From Sphingomonas morindae (lineage in GTDB: Bacteria > Pseudomonadota > Alphaproteobacteria > Sphingomonadales > Sphingomonadaceae), in the NCBI RefSeq assembly GCF_023822065.1, contig NZ_CP084930.1:2186001-2250000 (forward strand): a stretch of 64,000 nt of DNA, read 5' to 3'. The notes below the pieces were generated by a model. The model saw only the letters and a program-made list of their open reading frames with translations. It was not told the DNA's origin and did not search any database. The position numbers and the translations under genes were made by a program. This document shows positions 27,316 to 37,338 of the stretch, in pieces. Each line of letters starts with the position of its first letter. The first letter of the stretch is position 1.

Positions 27316-28200
27316 TCAGCCCGGCAGCCGGCCGTCGAGCAGGCCGAGAATCGCGGAGAAGTCCTTGCCGCCGCCGCCGGCATTGGTGAAGCTCTGGTAC
27401 AGCGCCGCCGCCGCCGCGCCCATCGGCACCGCCGCGTCCACGCCCTGCGCCGCGGCGAGCGCGAGCTTGAGGTCCTTCAGCATCAGCGCCGCCGCGAATC
27501 CGCCTTCATAGCCACGATCGGCCGGGCTTTCCGGCCCGACGCCGGGCAGCGGGCAATAGGCGGTGAGCGACCAGCTCTGGCCGCTGGCCTTGGAGGCGAT
27601 CTCGTAGAAGGTGGCGGGATCGAGGCCGAGCCGCACCGCCAGCGCCAGCGCCTCGCAGGTCGCGATCATCGTGGCGCCGAGAATCATATTGTTGCAGATC
27701 TTGGCGGCCTGGCCCGCGCCCGCTTCGCCGGCATGGATCACCGCCTTGCCCATCGCCCGGAGGATCGGCGCGGCGCGGGCGAAGCCGGCCGCCTCGCCGC
27801 CGACCATGAAGGTGAGCGTGCCCGCCTGCGCCGCCGCGATGCCGCCGGAGACGGGCGCGTCCACCAGCACATGCCCCGCCGCCCCCGCCTCCGCCGCGAC
27901 CGCGCGGGCGGTGGCGACGTCGATCGTCGAGCAGTCGATCAACAGCGTGTCGGGGGCGAGCGCCGGCAGCAGCGCGCGCACCGTGGACGCCACCGCGCCG
28001 CCCGCCGGCAGCATGGTGACGATCGCCGCCGCCCCGTCCGCCGCCGCCGCGGCCGACGAGGCGATCCGGCAGCCGCCCGCCTCGGCGCGCGCCAGCGCCG
28101 CCGGCGCGAGATCGAAGGCGCGGACATCATGGCCCGCCCGGGCCAGGTTGAGGGCCATGCCGCCCCCCATATTGCCGAGCCCGATAAAGGCGATGTCCAT
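27316..28200 (-). CDS. mmsB: 3-hydroxyisobutyrate dehydrogenase
   Basis: 294 residues. N-terminal NAD-binding GLGNMGGGMALNLARAGHDV, substrate-binding DAPVSGGIAAAQAGTLTFMV, and catalytic lysine in GAGQAAKICNNMILG. It oxidises 3-hydroxyisobutyrate to methylmalonate semialdehyde in valine degradation. Last gene of the mmsA-acyl-CoA dehydrogenase-enoyl-CoA hydratase-mmsB operon, 56 bases after the hydratase. Confidence 0.95.
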   Translation of the reverse strand: MDIAFIGLGNMGGGMALNLARAGHDVRAFDLAPAALARAEAGGCRIASSAAAAADGAAAIVTMLPAGGAVASTVRALLPALAPDTLLIDCSTIDVATARAVAAEAGAAGHVLVDAPVSGGIAAAQAGTLTFMVGGEAAGFARAAPILRAMGKAVIHAGEAGAGQAAKICNNMILGATMIATCEALALAVRLGLDPATFYEIASKASGQSWSLTAYCPLPGVGPESPADRGYEGGFAAALMLKDLKLALAAAQGVDAAVPMGAAAAALYQSFTNAGGGGKDFSAILGLLDGRLPG

Positions 28201-28256
28201 GTTCAGCTCCTCTCCGGCACCGGTCCGCTCTGGCGGCGGACGCGGGTGCGTCCTGG

Positions 28257-29030
28257 TCAGCGGCCGGTGTAATGGCCGGCGCGTTTCTCGACAAAGGCGC
28301 TCATGCCCTCGGCCTTGTCCTCGGTGGCGCAGAGGCCGTGGAAGAGGCGGCGCTCATAGGCGAGGCCCTGGGCCAGCCCGGTCTCGAAGGCGGCGTTGAC
28401 CATCTCCTTGTTGGCGATGGCCGCGAGCGGCGGCATGGCGGCAACGAGCGCGGCGGTCTTGAGCGCCTCCTCGCGCAGCGCGGCGGCGGGAACGATCCGC
28501 GCCACCAGCCCGGCGCGCTCGGCTTCCTCGGCGTCGATCATGCGGCCGGTCAGGCACATCTCCATCGCCTTGGCCTTGCCCACCGCGCGGGTGAGGCGCT
28601 GCGAGCCGCCCATGCCGGGGCCGACCCCCAGCTTGATCTCGGGCTGGCCGAAGCGTGCCGTATCGGCGGCGAGGATGAAGTCGCACATCATCGCCAGCTC
28701 GCAGCCGCCGCCCAGCGCATAGCCGGCGACCGCCGCGATCATCGGCTTGCGGGTGCGGGTGAACTGCTCCCAGCCGGCGAAGAAATTGCCGGCATAGGCG
28801 GCGGCGAAGCCCATCGCCTCCATTTCCTTGATATCCGCGCCGGCGGCGAACGCCTTGTCGCTGCCGGTGAGCAGGAGGCAGCGCTGACCGGGATCGGCAT
28901 CATAGGCGGCGGTCACCGCCAGCAGCTCGGCCAGAACCTGCGAATTGAGCGCGTTGAGCGCCTTGGGCCGGTTGAGCGTGACGAGCGTGACCGCGTCGTG
29001 CCGCTCCACGAGAAGGGTTTCGTAGGTCAT
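28257..29030 (-). CDS. Enoyl-CoA hydratase (crotonase family)
   Basis: 257 residues. Both catalytic glutamates of enoyl-CoA hydratase are present: [12 protein letters not shown] and [20 protein letters not shown], with the oxyanion-hole segment [10 protein letters not shown]. In this operon it would hydrate methacrylyl-CoA to 3-hydroxyisobutyryl-CoA; a separate hydrolase for that CoA ester is not visible in the operon. Overlaps the start of the acyl-CoA dehydrogenase stop by 4 bases. Confidence 0.93.
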   Translation of the reverse strand: MTYETLLVERHDAVTLVTLNRPKALNALNSQVLAELLAVTAAYDADPGQRCLLLTGSDKAFAAGADIKEMEAMGFAAAYAGNFFAGWEQFTRTRKPMIAAVAGYALGGGCELAMMCDFILAADTARFGQPEIKLGVGPGMGGSQRLTRAVGKAKAMEMCLTGRMIDAEEAERAGLVARIVPAAALREEALKTAALVAAMPPLAAIANKEMVNAAFETGLAQGLAYERRLFHGLCATEDKAEGMSAFVEKRAGHYTGR

Positions 29031-30169
29031 TGCTTCATCATCTCCCGCGCCACGATCATGCGCATGATCTCGTTGGTGCCCTCGAGAATGCGGTGGACCC
29101 GGAGATCGCGCCAGAAGCGTTCGATCGGGTAATCCTGCAAATAGCCGTAGCCGCCATGCAGCTGGAGCGCGCGGTCCACCACGGCGGAGCCGGTATCGGT
29201 GGCGAGCCGCTTGGCCATGGCGGCGAACTGGGTGCGGTCCGCGCTGCCCTCGGTCACCTTGGCCGCCGCGACATAGAGCAGCGCCCGCGCCGCCTCCAGC
29301 TCGGTGGCCATGTCGGCAAGCACGAATTGCGTGTTCTGGAAATCGAGGATTCGCTGGCCGAACTGGCGGCGCTCGCCGGTATAGCGCAGCGCCTCGTCGA
29401 GGCAGCGTTGCGCGCCGCCGAGCGAGCAGGCGCCGATGTTCAGCCGGCCGCCGTCCAACCCGGCCATGGCGATCGCGAAGCCCTGGCCCTCGGCGCCGAC
29501 AAGCTGGTCGGCGGGAACGCGCACATCGTCGAGATTCACCTGGGCGGTGGGCTGCGAATGCCAGCCAAGCTTGCGTTCGGGCGCGCCGAAGCTGAGGCCG
29601 GGCGTGTCCTTCTCGACCAGGAAGCAGGAAATGCCCTTCGGTCCGTCCGCGCCGGTGCGCGCCATCACCAGATAGAGATCATTGGCGCCGCCGCCCGAGA
29701 TGAAGGCCTTGGATCCGGTCAGCCGATAGCTGTCCCCGTCGCGCACGGCCTTGGTGCGCAACGCCGCCGCGTCCGATCCCGAGCCGGGCTCGGTCAGGCA
29801 GTAGGAGCCGATCGTGCGCGCCGTCACCATGTCCGGCAGGAAGCGCGCCTTGAGCGCCGGGCTGGCGAAGCGGTCGAGGATCCAGGCCGCCATATTGTGG
29901 ATCGAGATGAAGGCGCTGGTCGAGGGACAGCCATAGGCCATCGCCTCCATGATGAGCGCCGCCTCGAGCCGGCCCAGCCCGATGCCGCCGCTTTCCTCCG
30001 ACACATAGATGGCGCCGAAGCCGAGCGCGGCGGCGGCCTCGATCGTCTCGCGCGGGAAGATGTGGTGCTCGTCCCAGTGGGCGGCGTGCGGGGTGATGGC
30101 ATCGGCGGTGAAGCGCCGCGCCAGCGCCTGGATCTCGCGCTGCTCGTCGGTGAGGGCGAACTGGTTCAT
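29027..30169 (-). CDS. Acyl-CoA dehydrogenase, probably isobutyryl-CoA
   Basis: 380 residues from ATG 30169 (ATG 30178 is an alternative). [20 protein letters not shown] is the FAD/substrate-binding signature, [20 protein letters not shown] and the ending [17 protein letters not shown] hold the C-terminal signature with the catalytic Glu. Context between mmsA and an enoyl-CoA hydratase points to isobutyryl-CoA dehydrogenase in valine degradation, oxidising isobutyryl-CoA to methacrylyl-CoA with ETF as electron acceptor. Specificity is inferred from context. Confidence 0.9.
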   Translation of the reverse strand: MNQFALTDEQREIQALARRFTADAITPHAAHWDEHHIFPRETIEAAAALGFGAIYVSEESGGIGLGRLEAALIMEAMAYGCPSTSAFISIHNMAAWILDRFASPALKARFLPDMVTARTIGSYCLTEPGSGSDAAALRTKAVRDGDSYRLTGSKAFISGGGANDLYLVMARTGADGPKGISCFLVEKDTPGLSFGAPERKLGWHSQPTAQVNLDDVRVPADQLVGAEGQGFAIAMAGLDGGRLNIGACSLGGAQRCLDEALRYTGERRQFGQRILDFQNTQFVLADMATELEAARALLYVAAAKVTEGSADRTQFAAMAKRLATDTGSAVVDRALQLHGGYGYLQDYPIERFWRDLRVHRILEGTNEIMRMIVAREMMKQ

Positions 30170-30180
30170 CGCTTCCATCC

Positions 30181-31677
30181 TCAGCCCATGGTCGGGATGA
30201 CGAAGCTCGAATCGCCCTGGAGCGATCCGTCGGGCCAGCGTGCCGTCACCGTCTTGGTGCGCGTCCAGAAGCGCACGCCCTCCATGCCATGCTGGTTGGT
30301 GTCGCCAAAGCCCGAACGCTTCCAGCCGCCGAAGCTGTGATAGGCGACGGGCACCGGGATCGGCACGTTGATGCCGACCATCCCGACATTCACCCGGCTG
30401 GCGAATTCGCGCGCGGCATGGCCGTTGCGGGTGAAGATGGCGACGCCATTGCCATATTGGTGGGCGGACGGCAGCGCGATCGCCTCCTCGAAATCGCGCG
30501 CGCGGACGATCTGCAGCACCGGGCCGAAAATCTCCTCCTGATAGGTGCGCATCGCCGGGGTGACATGGTCGAACAGGGTGGGGCCGACGAAAAAGCCCTG
30601 CTCATGGCCCTGCAAGGTGAAGCCGCGCCCATCCACGACCAGCTCGGCGCCTTCGTCCACGCCCATCTGGATATAGTGCTCGATCCGCGCCTTGTGCTGC
30701 GCGGACACGACCGGACCATAGTGCGCGTCCGGATCGGTGGAGACGCCGACGCGCAACGCCTCGATCGCGGGGATCAGCCGCGCGCGCAGCGCCTCGGCCG
30801 TCTCGGCGCCGACCGGCACCACCACCGGCAGCGCCATGCAGCGCTCCCCCGCCGAGCCGAAGGCGGCGCCGGCGAGATCCTGCACCACCTGATCGAGATC
30901 GGCATCGGGCATGACGATGCCGTGATTCTTGGCGCCGCCCATCGCCTGCACCCGTTTGCCGGCGGCGGTTCCGCGCTGATAGACATAATGGGCGATGTCC
31001 GAGGAGCCGACGAAGCTCACCGCCGCGATGTCGGGATGATCGAGAATGGCGTCCACCATCTCCTTGTCGCCCTGCACCACCTGCAAAATGCCCTCGGGCA
31101 GCCCCGCCTCCTGGAACAAAGCGGCGAGCCGCAGCGGCACCGAGGGATCGCGTTCCGAGGGCTTGAGGATGAAGGCGTTGCCCACCGCGATCGCGACGCT
31201 AGCCATCCATAGCGGGATCATCGCCGGAAAGTTGAAGGGCGTGATGCCGGCGCCGATGCCGAGCGGCTGACGCATCGAGAAGACATCGATGCCGGGCCCG
31301 GCGCCCTGGCTATATTCGCCCTTGAGCGCGTGGGGGATGCCGCAGCAAAATTCCACCACCTCGAGCCCGCGCTGGATGTCGCCGCGCGAATCGGCGAGCA
31401 CCTTGCCATGTTCGGCCGAGAGCAAGGCGGCGAGATCGTCCATCTCGCGCTCGACCAGCTCCTTGAAGCGGAACAGCACGCGCGCGCGGCGCTGCGGATT
31501 GGTGGCGGCCCAGCCCGGCTGGGCGGCGCGCGCGGCGGCGACCGCGCGCTCCAGATCGGCGGCGGTGCCGAGCGCGACCCGCTTGGCGACGGCCCCCAAA
31601 TTGGGATCGTAAATATCGCCGAAGCGCTGCGCGGGCGCCCCAGCCTCGCCGGCGATGGCATGACCGATCTCGAGCAT
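30181..31677 (-). CDS. mmsA: Methylmalonate-semialdehyde dehydrogenase (CoA-acylating)
   Basis: 498 residues with SD AAGGAGAGG. Family markers: GITPFNFPAMIPLWM, MGGAKNHGIVMPDADLD and the catalytic cysteine in SAGERCMALPVVV. It converts methylmalonate semialdehyde plus CoA and NAD+ to propionyl-CoA and CO2, the end of valine catabolism. First gene of the mms operon and divergent from a LysR regulator across 128 bases that carry a perfect interrupted dyad. Confidence 0.96.
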   Translation of the reverse strand: MLEIGHAIAGEAGAPAQRFGDIYDPNLGAVAKRVALGTAADLERAVAAARAAQPGWAATNPQRRARVLFRFKELVEREMDDLAALLSAEHGKVLADSRGDIQRGLEVVEFCCGIPHALKGEYSQGAGPGIDVFSMRQPLGIGAGITPFNFPAMIPLWMASVAIAVGNAFILKPSERDPSVPLRLAALFQEAGLPEGILQVVQGDKEMVDAILDHPDIAAVSFVGSSDIAHYVYQRGTAAGKRVQAMGGAKNHGIVMPDADLDQVVQDLAGAAFGSAGERCMALPVVVPVGAETAEALRARLIPAIEALRVGVSTDPDAHYGPVVSAQHKARIEHYIQMGVDEGAELVVDGRGFTLQGHEQGFFVGPTLFDHVTPAMRTYQEEIFGPVLQIVRARDFEEAIALPSAHQYGNGVAIFTRNGHAAREFASRVNVGMVGINVPIPVPVAYHSFGGWKRSGFGDTNQHGMEGVRFWTRTKTVTARWPDGSLQGDSSFVIPTMG

Positions 31678-31743
31678 CGACCTCTCCTTGTCTTTTTACG
31701 CGCGCGCTGGCGCGGCCTAGTCTTTTCGCGCGCTTGGTGTCGC

Positions 31744-31767
31744 GGCTTGCGTTGTCGCCGGCAAGCC
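31744..31767. promoter_or_regulatory. Inverted repeat between mmsA and lysR, candidate LysR operator
   Basis: GGCTTGC (31744-31750) and GCAAGCC (31761-31767) are perfect inverted repeats separated by 10 bases. It lies between the divergent start codons. The dyad shape fits a dimeric regulator, although the strict T-N11-A core of LysR sites is not met. Confidence 0.45.
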
Positions 31768-31805
31768 CTCCTTCCCGCAGGACGAGGCTGCGTTTATGCA
31801 GGGGC

Positions 31806-32705
31806 ATGAACTGGGACGACATGCGCGTCTTCCTCGCGCTCGCGCGCGGCGGGACGCTGGCGGCGGCGGCGCGGCGCTGCAACCAGGATGCCACCACCGT
31901 CGCGCGGCGGCTGCAACGGCTCGAGGCGGCGCTGGCGCTGACCTTGTTCGAACATGGCCCTGCCGGCCAGACGCTGACCGAGGCCGGCCAGCGCCTGCTC
32001 GCCTCCGCCGAGGCGATGGAGGCGGGCGCGCGCGCCGTGCAGGCGCAGGCCGAAGCGGGGGCGGGGCTGGCGGGTCTGCTGCGCGTCAGCGTGTCCGAGG
32101 GGTTTGGCGCCTGGCTGGCCGGCCGGCTGGGCGGCTTTGCCGCCGCGCATCCCGGGATCGCGGTGGATCTCGTCGCCGCCACCGGTTTCCTCAACCCGTC
32201 GCGGCGCGAGGCGGACGTGGCGGTGATGCTCGCCCGGCCGCGCGGCGGCCCGTTGATCGCGGCCAAGCTCACCGATTACCGGCTGGGCGTCTATGCGGCG
32301 GACCCTTTGGTGGCGCGCGAAGGGGCGGTGCCCACGGTCGCAGCGCTGCGCCAGCGCGCGCTGATCGGCTATGTCCCCGATCTGATCTACGCGCCCGAAC
32401 TGCGCTACCTGGCGGAGCTTGACGAGCGGCTCGAGGCGCGGCTGCGCAGCTCGAGCATCATCGCCCAGGCGCGGCTGATCCAGGGCGGCGCCGGCTACGG
32501 CATCCTGCCCTGCTTTCTGGGCGACGCGCTGCCGGGCGTGACGCGCCTGCTGCCCGGCGTCGCGATCCTCCGCAGCTTCTGGCTGGTGGTGCATCGCGAC
32601 ATGCGCCGGGTCGGCCGCGTCGCCGCCTTTCTCGATTGGCTGCGCGCGGAAACGGCGGCGGCGCAGGAAACGCTGCTGGGCGCGCCGCCGCCGGCGCGCG
32701 ATTAG
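31806..32705 (+). CDS. LysR-family transcriptional regulator
   Basis: 299 residues from ATG 31806. The N-terminal winged helix (about 2-60) reads MRVFLALARGGTLAAAARRC, then TTVARRLQRLEAALALTLFE with typical LysR helix-turn-helix spacing; the remainder is the substrate-binding domain ending in a FLDWLRAETAAA helix. Being divergent from mmsA it most likely controls the valine/isobutyrate operon and itself, with an intermediate as inducer. Its TAG stop overlaps the stop of the convergent aldo/keto reductase by 3 bases. Confidence 0.9.
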   Translation: MNWDDMRVFLALARGGTLAAAARRCNQDATTVARRLQRLEAALALTLFEHGPAGQTLTEAGQRLLASAEAMEAGARAVQAQAEAGAGLAGLLRVSVSEGFGAWLAGRLGGFAAAHPGIAVDLVAATGFLNPSRREADVAVMLARPRGGPLIAAKLTDYRLGVYAADPLVAREGAVPTVAALRQRALIGYVPDLIYAPELRYLAELDERLEARLRSSSIIAQARLIQGGAGYGILPCFLGDALPGVTRLLPGVAILRSFWLVVHRDMRRVGRVAAFLDWLRAETAAAQETLLGAPPPARD

Positions 32706-33751
32706 CGCCGGGCCTGCGCCTGCTCCAGCTGCTGCCGCCGATAGTCGCCCTGGCGTTCCAGCATCCAGCCGGGATATTCGGGCGCCAGCGCGCTCACCCG
32801 ATCCAGCGTCGCCAGCTCTTCGGCATCGAGCCGGAGATCGGCGGCGGCGGTATTGTCGATCAGCTGCGCCTCGCGCTTGGCGCCGATGATGACACTGGTC
32901 ACCGGCGGCTGGTGCAGCAGCCAGGCCAAAGCGACCTGCGCGACGCTGACATCGTGCGCCGCCGCGATCGGCCGCATGGCATCGATGATGTCGAAGCCGC
33001 GCGCCTTGTTCACCGGCGGGAAGTCGAAGGCGGCGCGGCGGCCCTCCCTGGCGTCGGTATCGCGATCATATTTGCCCGAGAGGAAGCCGCCGGCGAGCGG
33101 GCTCCACACCATCAGCCCGAGCGTCTCGGAGGCGAGCATCGGCGCGATCTCGCGCTCCAGCTCGCGGCCGGCGATGGTGTAATAGGCCTGGAGGCTCTGG
33201 AAGCGCGCGAGCCGGTCGCGCTCGGAAATGCCCAGCGCCTTCACGATCTGCCACGCCGCCCAATTGGACACGCCGATATAGCGCACATGGCCGTGGCGGA
33301 CGAGCGTATCCAGCGCCTCGAGCGTCTCCTCGATCGGGGTGGCGGCGTCGAAGCCGTGGATCTGGTAAAGATCGATATGATCGAGCCCGAGCCGCGTGAG
33401 GCTCGCCTTGCAGGCATCGAGCAGATGATAGCGCGAGGCGCCGCGCTGGTTCGGTCCCTCGCCCGTGGGGCCGAAGGCCTTGGTGGCGACGACGATCTCG
33501 TCGCGGGCGAGGCCGAGATTGCGGATCGCGCGGCCGGTGATTTCCTCCGAGCGCCCGCCGCCATAGACATCGGCGGTGTCGACGAAGTTGATGCCCGCAT
33601 CTACGGCGCGGCGCAGCAGGCCATCGGCTTCGTCCTGGCCGAGATTGCCGATCTGGCTCCACAAGCCCTCGGTCCCGCCGCCAAAGGTCATGGTGCCGAG
33701 GCAGAGTTCCGAGACGAACAGGCCCGTGCGGCCGAGGCGGTTCATGCGCAT
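32702..33751 (-). CDS. Aldo/keto reductase
   Basis: 349 residues (ATG 33751, SD GGAGA; ATG 33745 also fits). TIM-barrel AKR motifs: NFVDTADVYGGGRSEE with the catalytic Asp and Tyr, VVATKAFG with the Lys, and DLYQIHGFD with the His. The NADPH-binding C-terminal segment KREAQLIDNTAAADLRL is present. The substrate is not determinable. Ends on top of the convergent lysR stop. Confidence 0.93.
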   Translation of the reverse strand: MRMNRLGRTGLFVSELCLGTMTFGGGTEGLWSQIGNLGQDEADGLLRRAVDAGINFVDTADVYGGGRSEEITGRAIRNLGLARDEIVVATKAFGPTGEGPNQRGASRYHLLDACKASLTRLGLDHIDLYQIHGFDAATPIEETLEALDTLVRHGHVRYIGVSNWAAWQIVKALGISERDRLARFQSLQAYYTIAGRELEREIAPMLASETLGLMVWSPLAGGFLSGKYDRDTDAREGRRAAFDFPPVNKARGFDIIDAMRPIAAAHDVSVAQVALAWLLHQPPVTSVIIGAKREAQLIDNTAAADLRLDAEELATLDRVSALAPEYPGWMLERQGDYRRQQLEQAQARR

Positions 33752-33865
33752 GGAAAAGTCTCCGGAGAGTAGGGGGGAGGCGGGGCGCGGACGCCCGGCT
33801 TAGCTGGGAAGCGGGTGCCGCCGTTCAATACGCGAAACCCCGCAGCGGCGGCTTGGTGCCGGCGC

Positions 33866-34912
33866 TCAGCGCATCTCGTCGATGCGGCCGGCCAGATCGT
33901 CCAAATCCTGCGCCAGTTCCTCGGCGGCAAAGGCGAGGCCGAAGAGGCGGCCGGCGCCGTCCACGTCGATCGCCTGGCCGGCCTCGTCGCGACGGAAGGC
34001 GTCGAACGCCTCGGTGAAGCGCCGCCGGGGCGCCGCGTCCGGGCGCTCGACCCGGCGTGTCTCGCGCAATGCCACGGCGCAGGCCCGCGCCAGCGCCGCC
34101 TGGGCGCCGAGCAGCGCCGCCATCGGCCCGGCGAGCGGTGCCCGCGCGGCGTCCGGCAGCGGCCGGGCCAGCGCCCGGCTGATCGGCACCAGATCATTGC
34201 GGATGCGCCAGAGGGTGCGCGGCACGGCGGGCGGCATGGCGCGCCGGCTGAGCAGCGAGGCGCGTTCGCGCGCGGCGTCGCTGATCGCCGCCTCGATCTG
34301 GCCGAGCTGCGCGCGCAGCGCGGCATGGGCGAGGTGATCGGGCGCCGCGCCGCGTCCGGACGCGGCCTCGGCCAGATGCTCCAGCATCGCCGCCACCGCC
34401 TCGAGCAGGCCGGCGATGCGGCCGATCGCCACGCCGTGCGAGCGCGCCGGCAGCACCAGCAACATGGTGATCACCGCGATCGCGCCGCCCAGCCCGATCT
34501 CCAGGATGCGATCGATCACGAAGCGGCCCACCGACAGGCCGGCCGGCGCGCTGAGCAGCATGATCGCCGCCGTCACCGGCGCGATCCGCAGCTGCGGGCG
34601 CAGCGCCGCGACGAAGGCGCCGACGGCGGTGACGAGCAGCAGCGCCAGGCCGATCCCCAGCGCCGAGCCATCGTGCGCGGCGGCGCCGATCCCGCCGAGC
34701 AGCGCGCCGATCAGCGTGCCGAGCATCCTGTCCCCGGCCGCGCCAAGCGTGCCGCCGAGCGAGCCCTGCATCACGATCATCACCGTCAGCACGGCCCAAT
34801 AGCCCTGCTGCAGATGGAGCAGCCGATAGGCGACATAGGTGGCGGCGGTGGCGACCAGCACGCGCAGCGTCTGGCGCGCGGCGGCGGCGATCGCGGGCGA
34901 GGGCGGGGCCAT
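33866..34912 (-). CDS. FUSC-family inner membrane protein
   Basis: 348 residues from ATG 34912. Six hydrophobic segments: [36 protein letters not shown] (the FUSC hallmark), then [18 protein letters not shown]. The C-terminal half (about 200-348) is a helical cytoplasmic domain. These are implicated in efflux of aromatic compounds (YccS/AaeB type). It is coupled to the universal stress protein gene through a one-base TGATG overlap. Confidence 0.85.
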   Translation of the reverse strand: MAPPSPAIAAAARQTLRVLVATAATYVAYRLLHLQQGYWAVLTVMIVMQGSLGGTLGAAGDRMLGTLIGALLGGIGAAAHDGSALGIGLALLLVTAVGAFVAALRPQLRIAPVTAAIMLLSAPAGLSVGRFVIDRILEIGLGGAIAVITMLLVLPARSHGVAIGRIAGLLEAVAAMLEHLAEAASGRGAAPDHLAHAALRAQLGQIEAAISDAARERASLLSRRAMPPAVPRTLWRIRNDLVPISRALARPLPDAARAPLAGPMAALLGAQAALARACAVALRETRRVERPDAAPRRRFTEAFDAFRRDEAGQAIDVDGAGRLFGLAFAAEELAQDLDDLAGRIDEMR

Positions 34913-35382
34913 CAGCTCAGCCGATCGAGCGCCTCCTCGTCGAGGCCGCCGGGCACGATCATCACCGGGCAGGGCATCTGCCCGGCACCGGCCGCGAAAA
35001 ATTCCACCAGCGGGCCGGGTCCGCCGCCCGCTTGCGCGCCCAGCACCAGCGCCGCGATGCCCGGCCGCTCCGCCAGCAGCGCCTGGATGGCGCGGGCCGG
35101 CTCGCCCTCGCGCACGGTGATGACGGGGCGCACGCCCAGCTCGTCCAGCAGCTCGCCCGCCGCCTGGTGGAGCAGCGCCTCGGCGCCGAGCCGCGCCTCT
35201 TCCTCGATCGCATCCTGCACGCCGCCCCATTGCACGAACTCGGCCGGGGCGACGATCGCCAGCATTTCCACCGTTCCGGCGGTCTTCGCGGCCCGGCGCG
35301 CGGCGAAGCGCAGCGCCACCCGCGCCTCGGGACTGCCATCCAAAACCACAAGATAGGTGCGGGGCGCGGGGGCTTGGGTCAT
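34912..35382 (-). CDS. Universal stress protein (UspA-like)
   Basis: 156 residues from ATG 35382 (ATG 35400 is possible). One Usp domain: [20 protein letters not shown] at the N-terminus, and [18 protein letters not shown] with ending CPVMIVPGG, a variant of the G-2x-G-9x-G(S/T) ATP-binding motif. Cytoplasmic. Start of a two-gene unit with the FUSC transporter, which suggests a stress-linked membrane function. Confidence 0.85.
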   Translation of the reverse strand: MTQAPAPRTYLVVLDGSPEARVALRFAARRAAKTAGTVEMLAIVAPAEFVQWGGVQDAIEEEARLGAEALLHQAAGELLDELGVRPVITVREGEPARAIQALLAERPGIAALVLGAQAGGGPGPLVEFFAAGAGQMPCPVMIVPGGLDEEALDRLS

Positions 35383-35487
35383 TGTGCGAGGCTGCGGCAT
35401 CCGTGCGTCGCACGCAAGCGCCGAGCCTTGACCGACCTCGGTTCAGCGGCGAAATGGGGCGGCGACAGACAGGAAGGCTTACGCTCC

Positions 35488-36816
35488 ATGCCGATCGAAC
35501 TCAAAATGCCGGCCTTGTCCCCGACGATGGAAGAAGGGACGCTGGCTAAGTGGCTGGTCAAGGAGGGCGATACCGTCGCCTCCGGAGACATACTGGCCGA
35601 GATCGAGACCGACAAGGCGACGATGGAGTTCGAGGCGGTGGACGAGGGCACGATCGCCCAGATCCTCGTGCCCGAGGGCACGGACGGGGTGAAGGTGGGT
35701 GCCGCCATCGCCATTCTCGCGGCCGAGGGCGAGGATGCCGCCGCCGCCAAGCAGGCGCGCCCGGCGGCCGCGGCCTCCGCGCCCGCCGCGGCCGCCGGCC
35801 AGGCACTGCCGCCCGAGGAGAAGGGCTATGGCGCCTCGCCCGTGGAGGATGCGCCCGTCATCGCCAAGGCCGAGGCCGCCGCTCCCGCTCCGGCGCGCGC
35901 TGAGGGCCGGGTGAAGGCGAGCCCGCTCGCCCGCCGCCTCGCCGAGCAGCAGGGGATCGACCTGGCCTCGCTCAGCGGCTCCGGTCCGAACGGGCGCATC
36001 GTGAAGGCCGATCTCGCCAAGGGCGGCACGGCCACCGCCCCGGCGGCCGCCGCCGCGTCGCAGCCGGCCGCCGCCGCCTCGGCCCCGGCCGCCGCGCCCG
36101 CGCCGAGCCCGGCCGTCATCCCCGACGTGCCGCACGAGATCGCCAAGCTCAGCAACATGCGCAAGACGATCGCGCGCCGCCTGACCGAGAGCAAGCAGCA
36201 GGTCCCGCATATCTATCTCACGGTGGATATCCGGCTCGACGCGCTGCTTGCGCTGCGCGGCGATCTCAATGCCGGGCTGGCCGCGCGCGGCGTCAAGCTG
36301 TCGGTCAACGACATGCTGATCAAGGCGCTGGCCGTGGCGCTGATCGAGGTGCCGGCGTGCAACGTGATGCTGGCGGGCGATCAGTTGGTCAGCTTCAAGC
36401 GGGCCGATATCTCGGTGGCGGTGTCGATCCCCAACGGGCTGATCACGCCGGTGGTGACGGGCGCCGACACCAAGAGCCTCTCGGCCATCGCCACCGAGGT
36501 CAAGGATCTCGCCGGCCGCGCGCGCGAGGGCAAGCTGAAGCCGGAGGAATATGCCGGCGGCACCGCCAGCCTGTCCAATATGGGCATGTATGGCATCAAG
36601 CAGTTCGAGGCGGTTATCAACCCGCCGCAGGCGATGATCATGGCGATCGGCGCGGGCGAGAAGCGCCCCTATGTGGTGGATGACGCGCTCGGCGTCGCCA
36701 CCGTCATGTCGGCGACCGGCAGCTTCGACCATCGCGCGATCGACGGCGCCGACGGCGCCCAACTGATGGCGGCGTTCAAGCGGCTGGTCGAGAACCCGCT
36801 CGCGATGCTGGCCTGA
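35488..36816 (+). CDS. pdhC: Dihydrolipoamide acetyltransferase (E2) of pyruvate dehydrogenase
   Basis: 442 residues. A single lipoyl domain with lipoyl-lysine K43 in ETDKATMEF, an Ala/Pro linker (~80-140), the peripheral subunit-binding domain ([20 protein letters not shown]), a second Ala-rich linker, and the acyltransferase core ending in [13 protein letters not shown], the catalytic His motif. It transfers acetyl groups to CoA and forms the complex core. No E1 genes (pdhA/pdhB) are adjacent: a thioesterase and lpd follow. Confidence 0.96.
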   Translation: MPIELKMPALSPTMEEGTLAKWLVKEGDTVASGDILAEIETDKATMEFEAVDEGTIAQILVPEGTDGVKVGAAIAILAAEGEDAAAAKQARPAAAASAPAAAAGQALPPEEKGYGASPVEDAPVIAKAEAAAPAPARAEGRVKASPLARRLAEQQGIDLASLSGSGPNGRIVKADLAKGGTATAPAAAAASQPAAAASAPAAAPAPSPAVIPDVPHEIAKLSNMRKTIARRLTESKQQVPHIYLTVDIRLDALLALRGDLNAGLAARGVKLSVNDMLIKALAVALIEVPACNVMLAGDQLVSFKRADISVAVSIPNGLITPVVTGADTKSLSAIATEVKDLAGRAREGKLKPEEYAGGTASLSNMGMYGIKQFEAVINPPQAMIMAIGAGEKRPYVVDDALGVATVMSATGSFDHRAIDGADGAQLMAAFKRLVENPLAMLA

Positions 36817-36826
36817 GGCGACGCGC

Positions 36827-37243
36827 GTGCTGCATCCCGAGGAGCTGCCGCCGCCGGGCCTGCCGGCGGTCCGCGTCATCGCCATGCCGGCCGATACCAA
36901 TCCCTATGGGGACATATTCGGCGGCTGGCTGATGAGCATGATGGATTCGGCGGCGGGTTCGGTCGCGTCGCGGCACAGCCATGGCCGCGCCGTCACCATC
37001 GCGGTGGAGGGCATGACCTTCCACCGCCCGGTGGTGGTGGGCGACGAGGTGTCCGTCTATGCGCGGCTGGTGCGGGTGGGGCGGACCTCGATGACGATCG
37101 ACGTCGAGAGCTGGCGCCGCGCCCGCCACGATGACCGCAGCTACAAGGTCACCGAGGCCAAATTCACCTTCGTCGCGATCGGCGAGGATCGGCAGCCGCG
37201 CCGGGTGCCGCCGCTGCCGGACGAGACTGTCGCGGCCGCCTGA
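36827..37243 (+). CDS. Acyl-CoA thioesterase, hotdog fold (YciA-like)
   Basis: 138 residues from GTG 36827, 10 bases after pdhC. The signature DTNPYGDIFGGWLMSMMDSAAGS with the catalytic Asp, and the VEGMTFHRPVVVGDEVSVYA hotdog strand are typical of the YciA/BACH group. It hydrolyses acyl-CoA esters; acetyl-CoA is one possible substrate given that it sits between pdhC and lpd, but this is inference. Confidence 0.92.
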   Translation: MLHPEELPPPGLPAVRVIAMPADTNPYGDIFGGWLMSMMDSAAGSVASRHSHGRAVTIAVEGMTFHRPVVVGDEVSVYARLVRVGRTSMTIDVESWRRARHDDRSYKVTEAKFTFVAIGEDRQPRRVPPLPDETVAAA

Positions 37244-37338
37244 CGGGCGGCGCGGCGCCTATTACCTATGCGGCGGCGCGGGCCGGCGGCGAATTGTCCG
37301 GCCGCGCGGATCGGCCGGAAACCAGTGGAAGGGTTGAG

